The notes: a model not told the origin generated them from the letters alone. Shown: positions 34,283-41,067, counted from the stretch's first letter. The stretch: DNA of 47,988 bases from Candidatus Magasanikbacteria bacterium GW2011_GWA2_56_11 (GCA_001004885.1 LCRX01000013.1:1-47988); one strand, 5' to 3'. Made by a program: numbers and translations.

Positions 34283-34813
34283 TAGGGACAATTCGCGAGC
34301 GGAAACCTTATACCCACATTGTCCGCTGTCCTAGCGGATAGTAAGAAAGGTGTGGTCGCCGAGTACCACGTGTAGCACGCACTGCTCACAAAAACTCGGT
34401 CCTTCCAAATAGTTTTCTGCAAAAAGGAAATTATTTCAGAGGAAAAACAAGCCGCCTTTATCTAGTATGAGTGTACTCTTTCAGAGTACATGTGGAGAGC
34501 CATTGAATTTGCTTGCAAATTTGTGAGCACTCTTCACATCAGTAGCGCTCCACTCTCATACTGGATTGAGGTGGTTTTTTCTTATTAAAAGTTCGAGTCC
34601 CGTCCGCCGTCAGGCAAAAAAAACAAAAAACTCCGCTAAATTAACGAAGCTTTCTGTGAAATTCCTAGGCGGACCGGACGGGACATCTCACTCGCTCACT
34701 GCGTTCGCTCTTGGGAAGGGGTTTCCACCCCTTCCCACACCATCCCCCAGCACAAGTGGAAACCTATCGGTTTCCAAACCTTCCCTGTTCGAGTCCCACC
34801 TCCAATCTACACC

Positions 34814-34851
34814 TATACAAAAGCATCCCTATTTGGGGATGCTTTTGTATA
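34814..34851 (-). terminator. Terminator of the tRNA-Asp transcript (bidirectional stem)
   Basis: The stem ATACAAAAGCATCCC / GGGATGCTTTTGTAT lies 5 nt past the tRNA-Asp 3' end on the minus strand. It has a T run in both directions. Confidence 0.85.
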
Positions 34852-34855
34852 GAAG

Positions 34856-34929
34856 CGGACCGGACGGGACTCGAACCCGCAACTTCTGCCGTGACAGGGC
34901 AGTGCTCTAACCAGTTGAACTACCGGTCC
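34856..34929 (-). tRNA. tRNA-Asp (GTC)
   Basis: A full cloverleaf on the minus strand: acceptor GGACCGG / CCGGTCC, D-arm GTTC...GAGC, anticodon stem CTGCC / GGCAG with loop CTGTCAC (anticodon GTC at 34895-34893), T-arm GCGGG TTCGAGT CCCGT, discriminator G. CCA is not encoded. It is transcribed after the small basic protein gene and closed by the terminator at 34814. Confidence 0.95.
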
Positions 34930-34962
34930 AAAATGGATTTAACACCAGGACAGACAATTTTC

Positions 34963-35006
34963 CCGACGGAGTCGGGATGCTCTAACCAGCTGAACTGCCG
35001 TTCCAG
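34963..35006 (-). pseudogene. tRNA 5'-half remnant
   Basis: The minus strand reads GGAACGGCAGTTCAGCTGGT, then TAGAGCA: a clear acceptor 5' strand and D-arm. It then goes directly into a TCCCGAC TCC GTCGGGA hairpin. No anticodon arm, T-arm or matching acceptor follows, so it is broken. Confidence 0.7.
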
Positions 35007-35037
35007 GGGGCTGAGTTCCAGCCGAGGGGGATCTGAA

Positions 35038-35157
35038 CTAGGCCTTTGCCTTGGCAGCGGCCTTTTGCGAGCGTTTGAGCTTTTTTTTGTCGCGCTTCAC
35101 TTTTTCGACTTTGCGGTCCGCTTTCCATTTGTTGCGGGATTTTTTGCGCATGCCCAT
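35038..35157 (-). CDS. Small highly basic protein (39 residues)
   Basis: Begins MGMRKKSRNKWKADRKVE and ends KAAAKAKA; nearly half of the residues are Lys or Arg. It has a perfect consensus promoter 30 nt upstream and lies upstream of tRNA-Asp in the same transcript. The composition and small size suit a ribosome- or RNA-binding protein, and its position near rplT, rpmI and infC agrees. Not recognised as a named ribosomal protein. Confidence 0.65.
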   Translation of the reverse strand: MGMRKKSRNKWKADRKVEKVKRDKKKLKRSQKAAAKAKA

Positions 35158-35187
35158 AGGTATGGGTGTTTAATTACTGACGAAATT

Positions 35188-35216
35188 ATGATACCGGAAA
35201 GACCGGGGATTGTCAA
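35188..35216 (-). promoter_or_regulatory. Promoter TTGACA-17-TATCAT (minus strand)
   Basis: The -35 at 35216-35211 and -10 at 35193-35188 have a 17-nt spacer. It drives the small basic protein and, probably, tRNA-Asp. Confidence 0.9.
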
Positions 35217-35225
35217 TATTTAGGA

Positions 35226-35311
35226 ACTAAAAATCCTTACAGTGTCCGGCGCGGCATAGGACTGAAGGAGGGGACAGTCCCGCCATCGCCAAACACTGTA
35301 AGGATTTTTGC
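35226..35311 (-). ncRNA. Small RNA with long closing stem and anti-SD-like loop
   Basis: An 86-nt RNA with its own promoter. 17-nt perfect arms AAAAATCCTTACAGTGT (35309-35293 on the minus strand) and ACACTGTAAGGATTTTT (35245-35229) close it; the last part doubles as the terminator. Inside are stacked GGCG / CGCC, GGC / GCC and GGACTG / CAGTCC. The 10-nt apical loop is UCCCCUCCUU (35274-35265), which contains CCUCCUU, the 16S rRNA anti-SD sequence. No ORF fits. Not SRP RNA: the GGAA tetraloop region is absent. Too short for usual 6S RNA. Confidence 0.7.
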
Positions 35312-35317
35312 GTATAA

Positions 35318-35346
35318 ATAATACCATCGGGGCAGCGCTCTGTCAA
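35318..35346 (-). promoter_or_regulatory. Promoter of the small RNA (TTGACA-17-TATTAT, minus strand)
   Basis: The -35 TTGACA is at 35346-35341 and the -10 TATTAT at 35323-35318, 17-nt spacer. Transcription would begin near 35311, at the foot of the closing stem. Confidence 0.9.
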
Positions 35347-35461
35347 GCGATGGCGGATGTGGACAGACCCAGGGTACATTCTCTCGGCTAGGCAGTATAC
35401 CGATGGCCAGGGGGCGTGCAACCTGTGTCTTGGTTCTGGCGGCCAGACGGGGTCGGCACAT
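35347..35461. other. Spacer between the small RNA promoter and the rplT terminator
   Basis: Nothing is supported here. Short ORFs on both strands show no coding character. Confidence 0.4.
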
Positions 35462-35491
35462 AAAAAATCCCTTTATCAGGGATTTTTTTTG
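35462..35491 (-). terminator. Terminator of the infC-rpmI-rplT operon
   Basis: The stem AAAAAATCCC / GGGATTTTTT with a 7-nt loop, 33 nt past the rplT stop; T runs on both strands. Confidence 0.92.
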
Positions 35492-35524
35492 CGTCTATCC
35501 GGCGCCAGACAGGGTGCCGGGTAT

Positions 35525-35869
35525 TTATTTGACGGATTCTGCCAGAGCCCGGAAAGCGGCCGGCTGTTCGGCGGCCAGCTGGGAGAGAACTTTGCGGTCG
35601 AGTTTGATCTCGTGTTTTTTGAGCGCTCCCATAAACTGGCTGTAGCTCAGGCCGAACTCGCGGACAGCGGCATTTATCCGGATTTGCCAGAGCCCGCGCG
35701 CGAGGCGTTTTTTAACGCGGCGGTCGCGGTAAGCGTAGGCGCCGGCTTTGGTAGCGGCCACCTTGGCTAGACGAATAAGGCTCTTGCGTCCGCCCTCGAA
35801 CCCTTTCACGTGCTTGAGCAGGCCCCGGCGGCGTTTGGTATGGTGAGTGCCTCGTTTAACGCGCGGCAT
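35525..35869 (-). CDS. rplT: 50S ribosomal protein L20 (bL20)
   Basis: A 114-residue basic protein of normal length. MPRVKRGTHHTKRRRGLLK is the long N-terminal extension that enters 23S rRNA. The globular half (WQIRINAAVREFGLSYSQFM, LDRKVLSQLA) is complete. L20 is needed early in 50S assembly and in many bacteria represses its own operon. It is last in infC-rpmI-rplT, 23 nt after rpmI. Confidence 0.97.
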   Translation of the reverse strand: MPRVKRGTHHTKRRRGLLKHVKGFEGGRKSLIRLAKVAATKAGAYAYRDRRVKKRLARGLWQIRINAAVREFGLSYSQFMGALKKHEIKLDRKVLSQLAAEQPAAFRALAESVK

Positions 35870-35892
35870 AGATTGCGGTCAAAATTGGTAAT

Positions 35893-36099
35893 TTAGGCGT
35901 ACGGCAGGGCCGTGGTAATCGTTTTTTGCAGCGTTTTGGTCATGGTCTTGTCGGAGCGTTTGTTGCGCTTGGTTTTGCCGGATTCCCGGGAATTGAAGTG
36001 GTCCTGGCCGTCGGTGCGCTTGAGGACCTTGGTGCCCTGGCGCGACTTTTTGACGACAAACCGCTTGGCTATGGCCTTGTTAGTTTTCAATTTTCCCAT
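35893..36099 (-). CDS. rpmI: 50S ribosomal protein L35 (bL35)
   Basis: A 68-residue protein. The start at 36099 (MGKLKTNKAIAKRFVV) gives the conserved N-terminus; an earlier in-frame ATG at 36108 adds three residues. The family motif with several Lys/Arg (KKSRQGTKVLKR..GQDHFN) is present. It lies between infC and rplT as in most bacteria. Confidence 0.93.
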   Translation of the reverse strand: MGKLKTNKAIAKRFVVKKSRQGTKVLKRTDGQDHFNSRESGKTKRNKRSDKTMTKTLQKTITTALPYA

Positions 36100-36168
36100 A
36101 TCTTTCACGAAATTAAAGCGCGGTAAGTATAGCGCAAGAGGGGCAGGGTGTCAAGAGGGCGCGGAGGA

Positions 36169-36717
36169 CTATTTTTTCGCGATTATGGCGGTGAGTTTGT
36201 GTCCCTGGCGCGTAACGTCCTGTTCCACCCGGACCGGGAGCTCGGAACCGACCAGGGTAACAAACTGCCGGACAATGTCGAAGGCGATATCCACTTTGCC
36301 GTGTTCGCGGCCGCGCAGGATGAGCTCCACTTTTACCTTGTCGCCGCGTTCGAGGAATTTTTTGGACTGTTCTTTTTTAATTTCCAAATCATGGTCGCCG
36401 ATGCGCATAGAGAGCCGGACGCCCTTGATTTCGCTCACGTGCGCGTGGGCTTTTTGTTTGCGCACTTCTTTTTCTTTTTGGTATTTAAACTCGGAGTAAT
36501 CTATAATTCTGGCTACCGGCGGCGTACCCTTGGGGTTGATTTCCACCAGATCCATCTCCCGTTCCTCCGCGAGAGCGACCGCGCGCTCGATAGGCATGAT
36601 TCCCAGCTTAGAGCCGTCCTCGTCCAATACCAAAACCTCCGGAGACGCGATTTCGCGGTTTTTCCGGTAATGCTGGAGCAGGGGTTTTTCCGGACGTTTT
36701 TTGCGGGAGATGCGCAT
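36169..36717 (-). CDS. infC: Translation initiation factor IF-3
   Basis: A 182-residue factor. The N-domain holds LVLDEDGSKLGIMPIERAVALAEE and DLVEINPKGTPPVARIIDYSEFKYQ. The C-domain starts KEKEVRKQKA and has the KGVRLSMRIGDHDLEIK and HGKVDIAFDIV strands. IF-3 selects the start codon and initiator tRNA on the 30S subunit and prevents early subunit joining. The start codon in this copy is ATG, so the classic AUU/AUC autoregulation does not apply. No clear promoter is seen between it and the tmRNA terminator. Confidence 0.96.
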   Translation of the reverse strand: MRISRKKRPEKPLLQHYRKNREIASPEVLVLDEDGSKLGIMPIERAVALAEEREMDLVEINPKGTPPVARIIDYSEFKYQKEKEVRKQKAHAHVSEIKGVRLSMRIGDHDLEIKKEQSKKFLERGDKVKVELILRGREHGKVDIAFDIVRQFVTLVGSELPVRVEQDVTRQGHKLTAIIAKK

Positions 36718-36736
36718 AGATAAACTGTCAGATACC

Positions 36737-36760
36737 GGCCGCCCTAGATGGGCGGCCGAC
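36737..36760 (-). terminator. Hairpin after tmRNA
   Basis: The stem CGGCCGCCC / GGGCGGCCG begins within 2 nt of the tmRNA 3' CCA. The trailing sequence has few T, so it may be a processing or partial termination signal, letting some transcripts reach infC. Confidence 0.6.
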
Positions 36761-37154
36761 TGGTGGAGATGCCGGGAATCGAACCCGGGTCTAAATGGGG
36801 TACCGTTACCCTCTACATGCGTAGCCGTTTCGGTGCGGTCTTTGAAACATGGGGAAGCGGCAAGAGTGTTTCAAACAAGCCTGAGGCCGGTTCGGCCTGC
36901 TGATTCAGGCAATCAGGCAGGCCTACGCTCGATAGGTTGACACCGCCGGTCTTGTATCGAGTATCCAAGGGGCGATGGCTCAAGCGATTAAGCGAGAGCA
37001 GGGTAGGCTACCGGCGCGAACGCGCGAGCGAGCGCAGCCTTAGCCCGTGAAAATACGTTGGCACGTATCGATTGCCGAGCGGTTAACGAGTGCCCGACAC
37101 CCCGGCACGCAGATAAGAGATACCTGATCCATCTATCGAAACCTGTCATCCCCC
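36761..37154 (-). ncRNA. ssrA: tmRNA (SsrA)
   Basis: The 5' end GGGGATGACAGGTTTCGATA and the 3' end GTTCGATTCCCGGCATCTCC plus ACCA form the tRNA-like domain; the acceptor GGGGATG pairs with CATCTCC. CCA is encoded. The tag reading frame runs 37062-36988 from GCC and encodes ANVFSRAKAALARAFAPVAY, then PALA and TAA: 24 residues, longer than the usual 10 or so. tmRNA frees stalled ribosomes and tags their products for proteolysis. No A/T-rich promoter is seen in the 49 nt before it, so it is probably processed from the smpB transcript. Confidence 0.95.
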
Positions 37155-37203
37155 GATGCTTTCGGCCGGCCGTTGGACACGGCACCGGGGCTGGGCCGCC
37201 GGA

Positions 37204-37650
37204 TTAGATTTCCGACCGCCGCCGGCGGATTTCACGTTCAACTTCGCGTTTCTTGATGGTCTCTCGTTTGTCCCACTTTTTTTTGCCGCGCACGAGCGCG
37301 ATTTCAGCCTTGATGAGACGTCCCTTAGTATAGAGGGAAAGGGGTACGATTGTCAAGCCTTCGGTTCTGACTTTTTCCCGTAAATAAAGGATTTCTTTGC
37401 GGCCAAGCAGGAGCGCGCGGCTGCGCAGGGGATCATACTCCGCGTCCGCGAGCGCAAAACGGTAGGGAGAGATTCTAAGGTTGGTAATATAAGCGGTATC
37501 TTCGCGGAAAGTAACGAAAGTCCCGGCCAGGTTGGCGCCGCCGGCGCGCACCGATTTTACCTCGGCGCCAAAGAGCGCCAAACCGGCCTCGAATTTTTCG
37601 AGGACGGTATACTCAAAGCGGGCTTTTTTGTTTTGGGCCAATGTCGGCAT
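37204..37650 (-). CDS. smpB: SsrA-binding protein SmpB
   Basis: A 148-residue protein of family length. The core KARFEYTVLEKFEAGLALFG, GAEVKSVRAGGANLAGTFV and KEILYLREKVRTEGLTIVPL is complete. The basic C-terminal tail (KKKWDKRETIKKREVEREIR) enters the mRNA channel. It delivers tmRNA to stalled ribosomes and lies directly upstream of ssrA. The -10 box ends 9 nt before the ATG, so its mRNA should be almost leaderless. Confidence 0.97.
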   Translation of the reverse strand: MPTLAQNKKARFEYTVLEKFEAGLALFGAEVKSVRAGGANLAGTFVTFREDTAYITNLRISPYRFALADAEYDPLRSRALLLGRKEILYLREKVRTEGLTIVPLSLYTKGRLIKAEIALVRGKKKWDKRETIKKREVEREIRRRRSEI

Positions 37651-37658
37651 ACTCCGTC

Positions 37659-37687
37659 ATTATACGGTCTAGGCCGCTTTTTGCCAA
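37659..37687 (-). promoter_or_regulatory. smpB promoter (TTGGCA-17-TATAAT, minus strand)
   Basis: The -35 is at 37687-37682 and the -10 at 37664-37659, 17-nt spacer. Predicted start near 37652, about 2 nt before the ATG. The -35 is shared with the divergent promoter. Confidence 0.85.
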
Positions 37688-37709
37688 CTGTCGAGAAATA
37701 AGCTATACT
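37681..37709 (+). promoter_or_regulatory. Divergent promoter of the envelope operon (TTGCCA-17-TATACT)
   Basis: The -35 TTGCCA 37681-37686 is the same sequence as the smpB -35 read on the other strand. -10 TATACT at 37704-37709, 17-nt spacer, start near 37716. Confidence 0.85.
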
Positions 37710-37742
37710 TATAATGTATTTTGACCGCTTAGCCCTTGCTCT

Positions 37743-38219
37743 ATGGGTTTGTTTCCACATACTCGTCCGGTCCGACTAATTTACTTAGCTTTGGCGCTGC
37801 CGGCTATCGGACTTTTGACCCTGGCGGCAGCCATGATTTTCGTTTCCGCTGCCCGTCCCGGGGCTGCTCCGGCCGGGGCCGACCGGGAGACAGCCGCGGA
37901 CACAGACCGGGATCAGACGGCGGCGGACTCCCGTGGCCAGCCTGAGGGTCGCAATCTGGTCGGCGCCTACCAGGCCGCCGTAAGAGAATTAGAGGCCTTG
38001 GTCCAAGATGAGACAGTGCCGGCAGAGGAGCTCAGAGCGTCGCTTGAAAGCCGGCTCTTTGCCGTGAGGGTACCCAAAGAAATGTTGAACGAGCACCTGA
38101 AGGCGGTTGTCTCCCTAAGGCAGAATTCAGGACAACCATCGGCGCAAGAATACCGTCAAGCCGCGGCCGCCAGCCTCGCCCAATTGCGCCGGGCGGCGGA
38201 TAGTTGGCCGGAAATTTAA
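37743..38219 (+). CDS. Membrane-anchored hypothetical protein
   Basis: A 158-residue protein. One hydrophobic segment at residues 12-36 (LIYLALALPAIGLLTLAAAMIF), then a charged, disordered stretch (DRETAADTDRDQTAADS). From about residue 72 there is a helical region (YQAAVRELEALV, EELRASLESRLF, YRQAAAASLAQLRRAADSW). First gene of the operon. Function unknown; a periplasmic or surface coiled-helix protein is inferred. Confidence 0.75.
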   Translation: MGLFPHTRPVRLIYLALALPAIGLLTLAAAMIFVSAARPGAAPAGADRETAADTDRDQTAADSRGQPEGRNLVGAYQAAVRELEALVQDETVPAEELRASLESRLFAVRVPKEMLNEHLKAVVSLRQNSGQPSAQEYRQAAAASLAQLRRAADSWPEI

Positions 38220-38220
38220 T

Positions 38221-38994
38221 ATGCTCCCGGCTTTGCGCTCCCTAATAGCCAGACTGGCCCCGCTTGGCATCGCGGCCCTGACAGCGGCTGCCATGACGCT
38301 GTTTTCTCTATTCCCCCAACCGGCGGTGCTGGCCGGATTGGCGTTCTCCTGGTGGGCGCTCACCATTTTGATCGGGTGGGCGGTGGAGATGAAAGCGCGC
38401 AACCTTACTCTGGCGCTTTGCCTTACCATTACTTCCACGGCTTTGCTTAGTCTCATTGAGTGGCCGCTGGCCCGCCTGATACTGATCGGGTTTTCGAGCG
38501 CCGCGGGCTTTGCCGTGTTTGAGTGGGCGGCGCTTGACCGGCCCGGGGCCAGGCTTTTTATGCACAAGGCCGGACGGCGAATTATTATGACGCTCTGGGT
38601 TTTTACCGTGTATTCATGGACGACGGCAGTCGTCGGAGTAAAAATTTTTTTCCCCGGGTTCCCCGGCTTGCTCGCCAGCTTGCTTATCGCCGGCTACGCG
38701 GCGCTCGCGACGATTATGATCTGGACCCATTACCAGCCTTTCAGACTGCCGCTTTACCGGCTGCCGCTCTCGATACTCACGCTCGTCATGGCCGAGGCGA
38801 CTCTGGTTATCATTGAATTGCCGTTCGGCTATCTCGCTACGGCCCTGCTCCTGACTTGGATGTGGTATTTGGCGCAGCTGCTTTTGCGTTTTCATTTAAG
38901 CCCGGAAGGGGTGCAGTGGCGGCGTCAGGCCTGGTTTTTGGCCGGCAACGCCGTACTGTACGCGCTGGTCGCGTACTTTATCCAAGTTATATGA
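38221..38994 (+). CDS. Polytopic membrane protein
   Basis: A 257-residue protein with about eight hydrophobic segments and short charged loops (examples: LAGLAFSWWALTILIGWAV; LLASLLIAGYAALATIMIW; YLATALLLTWMWYLAQLLL). No transporter or enzyme signature was recognised. Its start is 1 nt after the previous stop and its TGA overlaps the next ATG (ATGA at 38991-38994), so it is translationally coupled to both neighbours. Confidence 0.8.
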   Translation: MLPALRSLIARLAPLGIAALTAAAMTLFSLFPQPAVLAGLAFSWWALTILIGWAVEMKARNLTLALCLTITSTALLSLIEWPLARLILIGFSSAAGFAVFEWAALDRPGARLFMHKAGRRIIMTLWVFTVYSWTTAVVGVKIFFPGFPGLLASLLIAGYAALATIMIWTHYQPFRLPLYRLPLSILTLVMAEATLVIIELPFGYLATALLLTWMWYLAQLLLRFHLSPEGVQWRRQAWFLAGNAVLYALVAYFIQVI

Positions 38995-40046
38995 CGCCTC
39001 CCGCCCCGCATCTGCCGCCGCGCACTTGTTCTGTGTCCGCCCGCGAGATTTGGAGCCGTTTACGGTGGCTGGCTCTGGTGATAGTACTCGCGGTTTTTGC
39101 CGGCGCTACGGCCAGCCTGTTTATGATCGACTACTGGTACCCGGTAGACGCCTTGGTCGGATCAACCGCTATCATCAACCGCGCGGACCGGGGGTCTCCG
39201 TCTCTCGATGCCGCTGCCGTGCGCGACTGGCGCTACCGCCTGGTGCGCGTCTACGACGAGTCCCGGGTAGTCGGGGCCAATTATTATCCTGCCGGGGCGC
39301 TGGTGGGGCATGCCGTAGTTTTGAGTTCGAGCGGCTGGTCGGTGGTCTGGGCGCCTTCTCTCTCCCCGGAGACGAAATCTTTGGCCGGGGTTGACGTCTA
39401 CGGCATTCGCCATCCGGTCGAGAAAATGCTGGCCGCTCCGGAGTCTGGCCTGTGGTACCTGAAATTTTCCGGCGATGAATTTAGGGCCACCACGATTTTC
39501 GGCTCCAGTGAGGCCCTCACCCCCGGACAGGCCCTATGGGCGCTAAACGGCGAGTGGCAGGCGGTAACGGTAGGCGCGCGTCTGCCCCGGTCCGGCGTCC
39601 AGCGCGCGACCGAGCCGCCGTACTATTACGAGCTCTCCGGCTACGAGCTGGCTGGCCGGGTTATCATATCGGAGCGCGGCGAGATGATCGGCGTGGCCGG
39701 CGACCGGGGGATTTTACTCCCGGCCTGGCTAATCGAACGGCAGGTGCCCTTTCTGCTTGAGAGCGGAGTTCTCGATACCCGCCGCCCGGCCTGGCAGGGC
39801 TACTTTATCGAGGGCGTGCGCGAAGGCGCTGTCTGGAAAGAACTGTCCGGGTTTTACGTTACCGGTCCGTCTTCGGCGGGCGCTGTCTCGAATTTAAAGG
39901 CCGGAGACGTTATCGTGCGGGTGAACAATGAACCGGCGGAAAAGGACCGTTTGGCTCGTCTGCTTCTGTCGGCTCCGGATGAATTTACGCTTACCGTCAT
40001 CCGCGGCGGCGACGAGGTGAAGGTGGCGGTCAGAAAAACCAAGTAA
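38991..40046 (+). CDS. Membrane-anchored trypsin-like pseudoprotease with C-terminal PDZ domain
   Basis: A 351-residue protein. One membrane helix (WLALVIVLAVFAGATASLFMI) lies at about residues 26-46. The middle resembles the HtrA fold (GALVGHAVVLSSSGW in place of the oxyanion/His region; GEMIGVAGDRGILLPAWLI late in the domain). However, the His, Asp and GNSGGP Ser motifs found in the HtrA at 7491-8789 are missing. The C-terminus is a PDZ domain (GAVSNLKAGDVIVRVNNEPA to LTVIRGGDEVKVAV). A binding or regulatory role in the envelope is inferred. Translation is coupled through ATGA. Confidence 0.7.
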   Translation: MTPPAPHLPPRTCSVSAREIWSRLRWLALVIVLAVFAGATASLFMIDYWYPVDALVGSTAIINRADRGSPSLDAAAVRDWRYRLVRVYDESRVVGANYYPAGALVGHAVVLSSSGWSVVWAPSLSPETKSLAGVDVYGIRHPVEKMLAAPESGLWYLKFSGDEFRATTIFGSSEALTPGQALWALNGEWQAVTVGARLPRSGVQRATEPPYYYELSGYELAGRVIISERGEMIGVAGDRGILLPAWLIERQVPFLLESGVLDTRRPAWQGYFIEGVREGAVWKELSGFYVTGPSSAGAVSNLKAGDVIVRVNNEPAEKDRLARLLLSAPDEFTLTVIRGGDEVKVAVRKTK

Positions 40047-40077
40047 TCCCAATTTTTTCTTTTTTATTTTTTACCGT

Positions 40078-40689
40078 ATGCCCTCGCACCCTCTTTCGCT
40101 TGTTTTGAAGCGTTGGAAGTTTGTCCTGCTTTTCGGCGCGATCCTCGCCATTTTATCCGGCGGGGCCACGGTGTTTTTTCCTTTGGAGTACCGCGCCGAC
40201 GCCCAGGTTCTCATCATTTCCAAGTCGCGCTACGGCGTGGACCCGTACACCGTGGTCAAATCCGCGGAGCGGGTGGGGGAGAATATCGTGGCCGTAATGA
40301 AAACCGACGATTTTCGGGACAAGGTCCGCGCGCAGCCGGGCTACGCCATTGATTGGGGCCGTTTCGACGCGCTCAACGAACGGGCGCGGCGCCGAGCCTG
40401 GCCGGAAATGGTCGGATCCTCGGTAGTGTACGGTACCGGCGTTTTGAACGTGAGCGCTTACCACCCCAACCCGGATCAGGCGCGCGCGCTGGCTGGGGCG
40501 AGCGTCGGGGCGCTGGAGAGCCGGGCTTGGGAATACGTGGGCGGCGATGTTATACTCAAAGTCGTAAACACGCCTGTCGTTACGCGCTGGCCGGTGCGGC
40601 CGAACCTGGCCTTGAACACAGTGCTCGGCGGCGTGGTCGGCGTTATTTTGGCGGGCTTCGCGGTCTCCCGCCGCCCGGAGAGAGCCTAA
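40078..40689 (+). CDS. Wzz/YveK-like polysaccharide co-polymerase
   Basis: A 203-residue protein with one membrane helix near each end (VLLFGAILAILSGGATVFF, about 15-33; VLGGVVGVILAGFAV, about 183-197). The extracytoplasmic domain between them starts YRADAQVLIISKSRYGVDPY, as in chain-length determinant proteins. The final RWPVRPNLALN before the second helix is the family's Pro/Asn-rich region. Such proteins set the chain length of exported polysaccharide. No Tyr-kinase partner is in the window. Confidence 0.75.
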   Translation: MPSHPLSLVLKRWKFVLLFGAILAILSGGATVFFPLEYRADAQVLIISKSRYGVDPYTVVKSAERVGENIVAVMKTDDFRDKVRAQPGYAIDWGRFDALNERARRRAWPEMVGSSVVYGTGVLNVSAYHPNPDQARALAGASVGALESRAWEYVGGDVILKVVNTPVVTRWPVRPNLALNTVLGGVVGVILAGFAVSRRPERA

Positions 40690-40716
40690 TTTTTTCCTAG
40701 TTTTATCCTGCCCCCT

Positions 40717-41058
40717 ATGTCTGCCGCGCAAAATTCGCCGCCCAATGATCTTATTACCGTTTATGTGCTCGAGCTGTTGCGGTCTATCGGTTTGGGAGAT
40801 CTGACCGAGGATCAGAAGAAACGTTACGTGCCCGCGTTTTCGCGCCGGGTCGAAGAGAGGATCGGCTTGGAACTGTTGCCCAAGCTGACCGACGAACAAT
40901 TTAAAGAATTTACGCGCCTGGCCGGCAGCGGCACGACCACGCGCGCGCAATGGGAGGAGTTCTGGCGCCGCTCGATTCCGGATTTTGAAGAAGAGATAAA
41001 AATAATTTTGGCCGATTTTGCCGCCGACGCGCGGCAGACCACGGCCTGGGCAGCTTAG
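40717..41058 (+). CDS. Small helical hypothetical protein
   Basis: A 113-residue, mostly helical acidic protein (LITVYVLELLRSIGLGDL, KRYVPAFSRRVEERIGLELL, EEEIKIILADFA). It resembles small helical proteins conserved in CPR bacteria, possibly the DUF5663 group, but I cannot verify this. Sits 27 nt after the polysaccharide co-polymerase gene and just before a short coiled-coil gene. Confidence 0.65.
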   Translation: MSAAQNSPPNDLITVYVLELLRSIGLGDLTEDQKKRYVPAFSRRVEERIGLELLPKLTDEQFKEFTRLAGSGTTTRAQWEEFWRRSIPDFEEEIKIILADFAADARQTTAWAA

Positions 41059-41067
41059 CTTTACGTT

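Larger units (their letters stand above)
34283..35037. other. Intergenic region with hairpins and tRNA fragments around tRNA-Asp
   Basis: No protein gene is supported. From left: hairpins (TCCGC..GCGGA; GTGGT..ACCAC), a branched structure bounded by AGTATGAG (about 34467) and CTCATACT (about 34556) containing TGTACTCT / AGAGTACA, tRNA 3'-end fragments at about 34588-34610, 34668-34684 and 34781-34806, stems GGGAAGGGG / CCCCTTCCC and TGGAAACC / GGTTTCCA, then a terminator, tRNA-Asp, and a tRNA 5'-half fragment. Confidence 0.6.

Noticed and set aside
35226-35311. SRP (4.5S) or 6S RNA
   Set aside because: The conserved SRP tetraloop and bulge sequence is missing. It is about half the size of usual 6S RNA and has no central open-promoter-like bubble.
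36701-36940. Plus-strand ORF of 79 codons
   Set aside because: It lies on the complement of the tmRNA 3' half.
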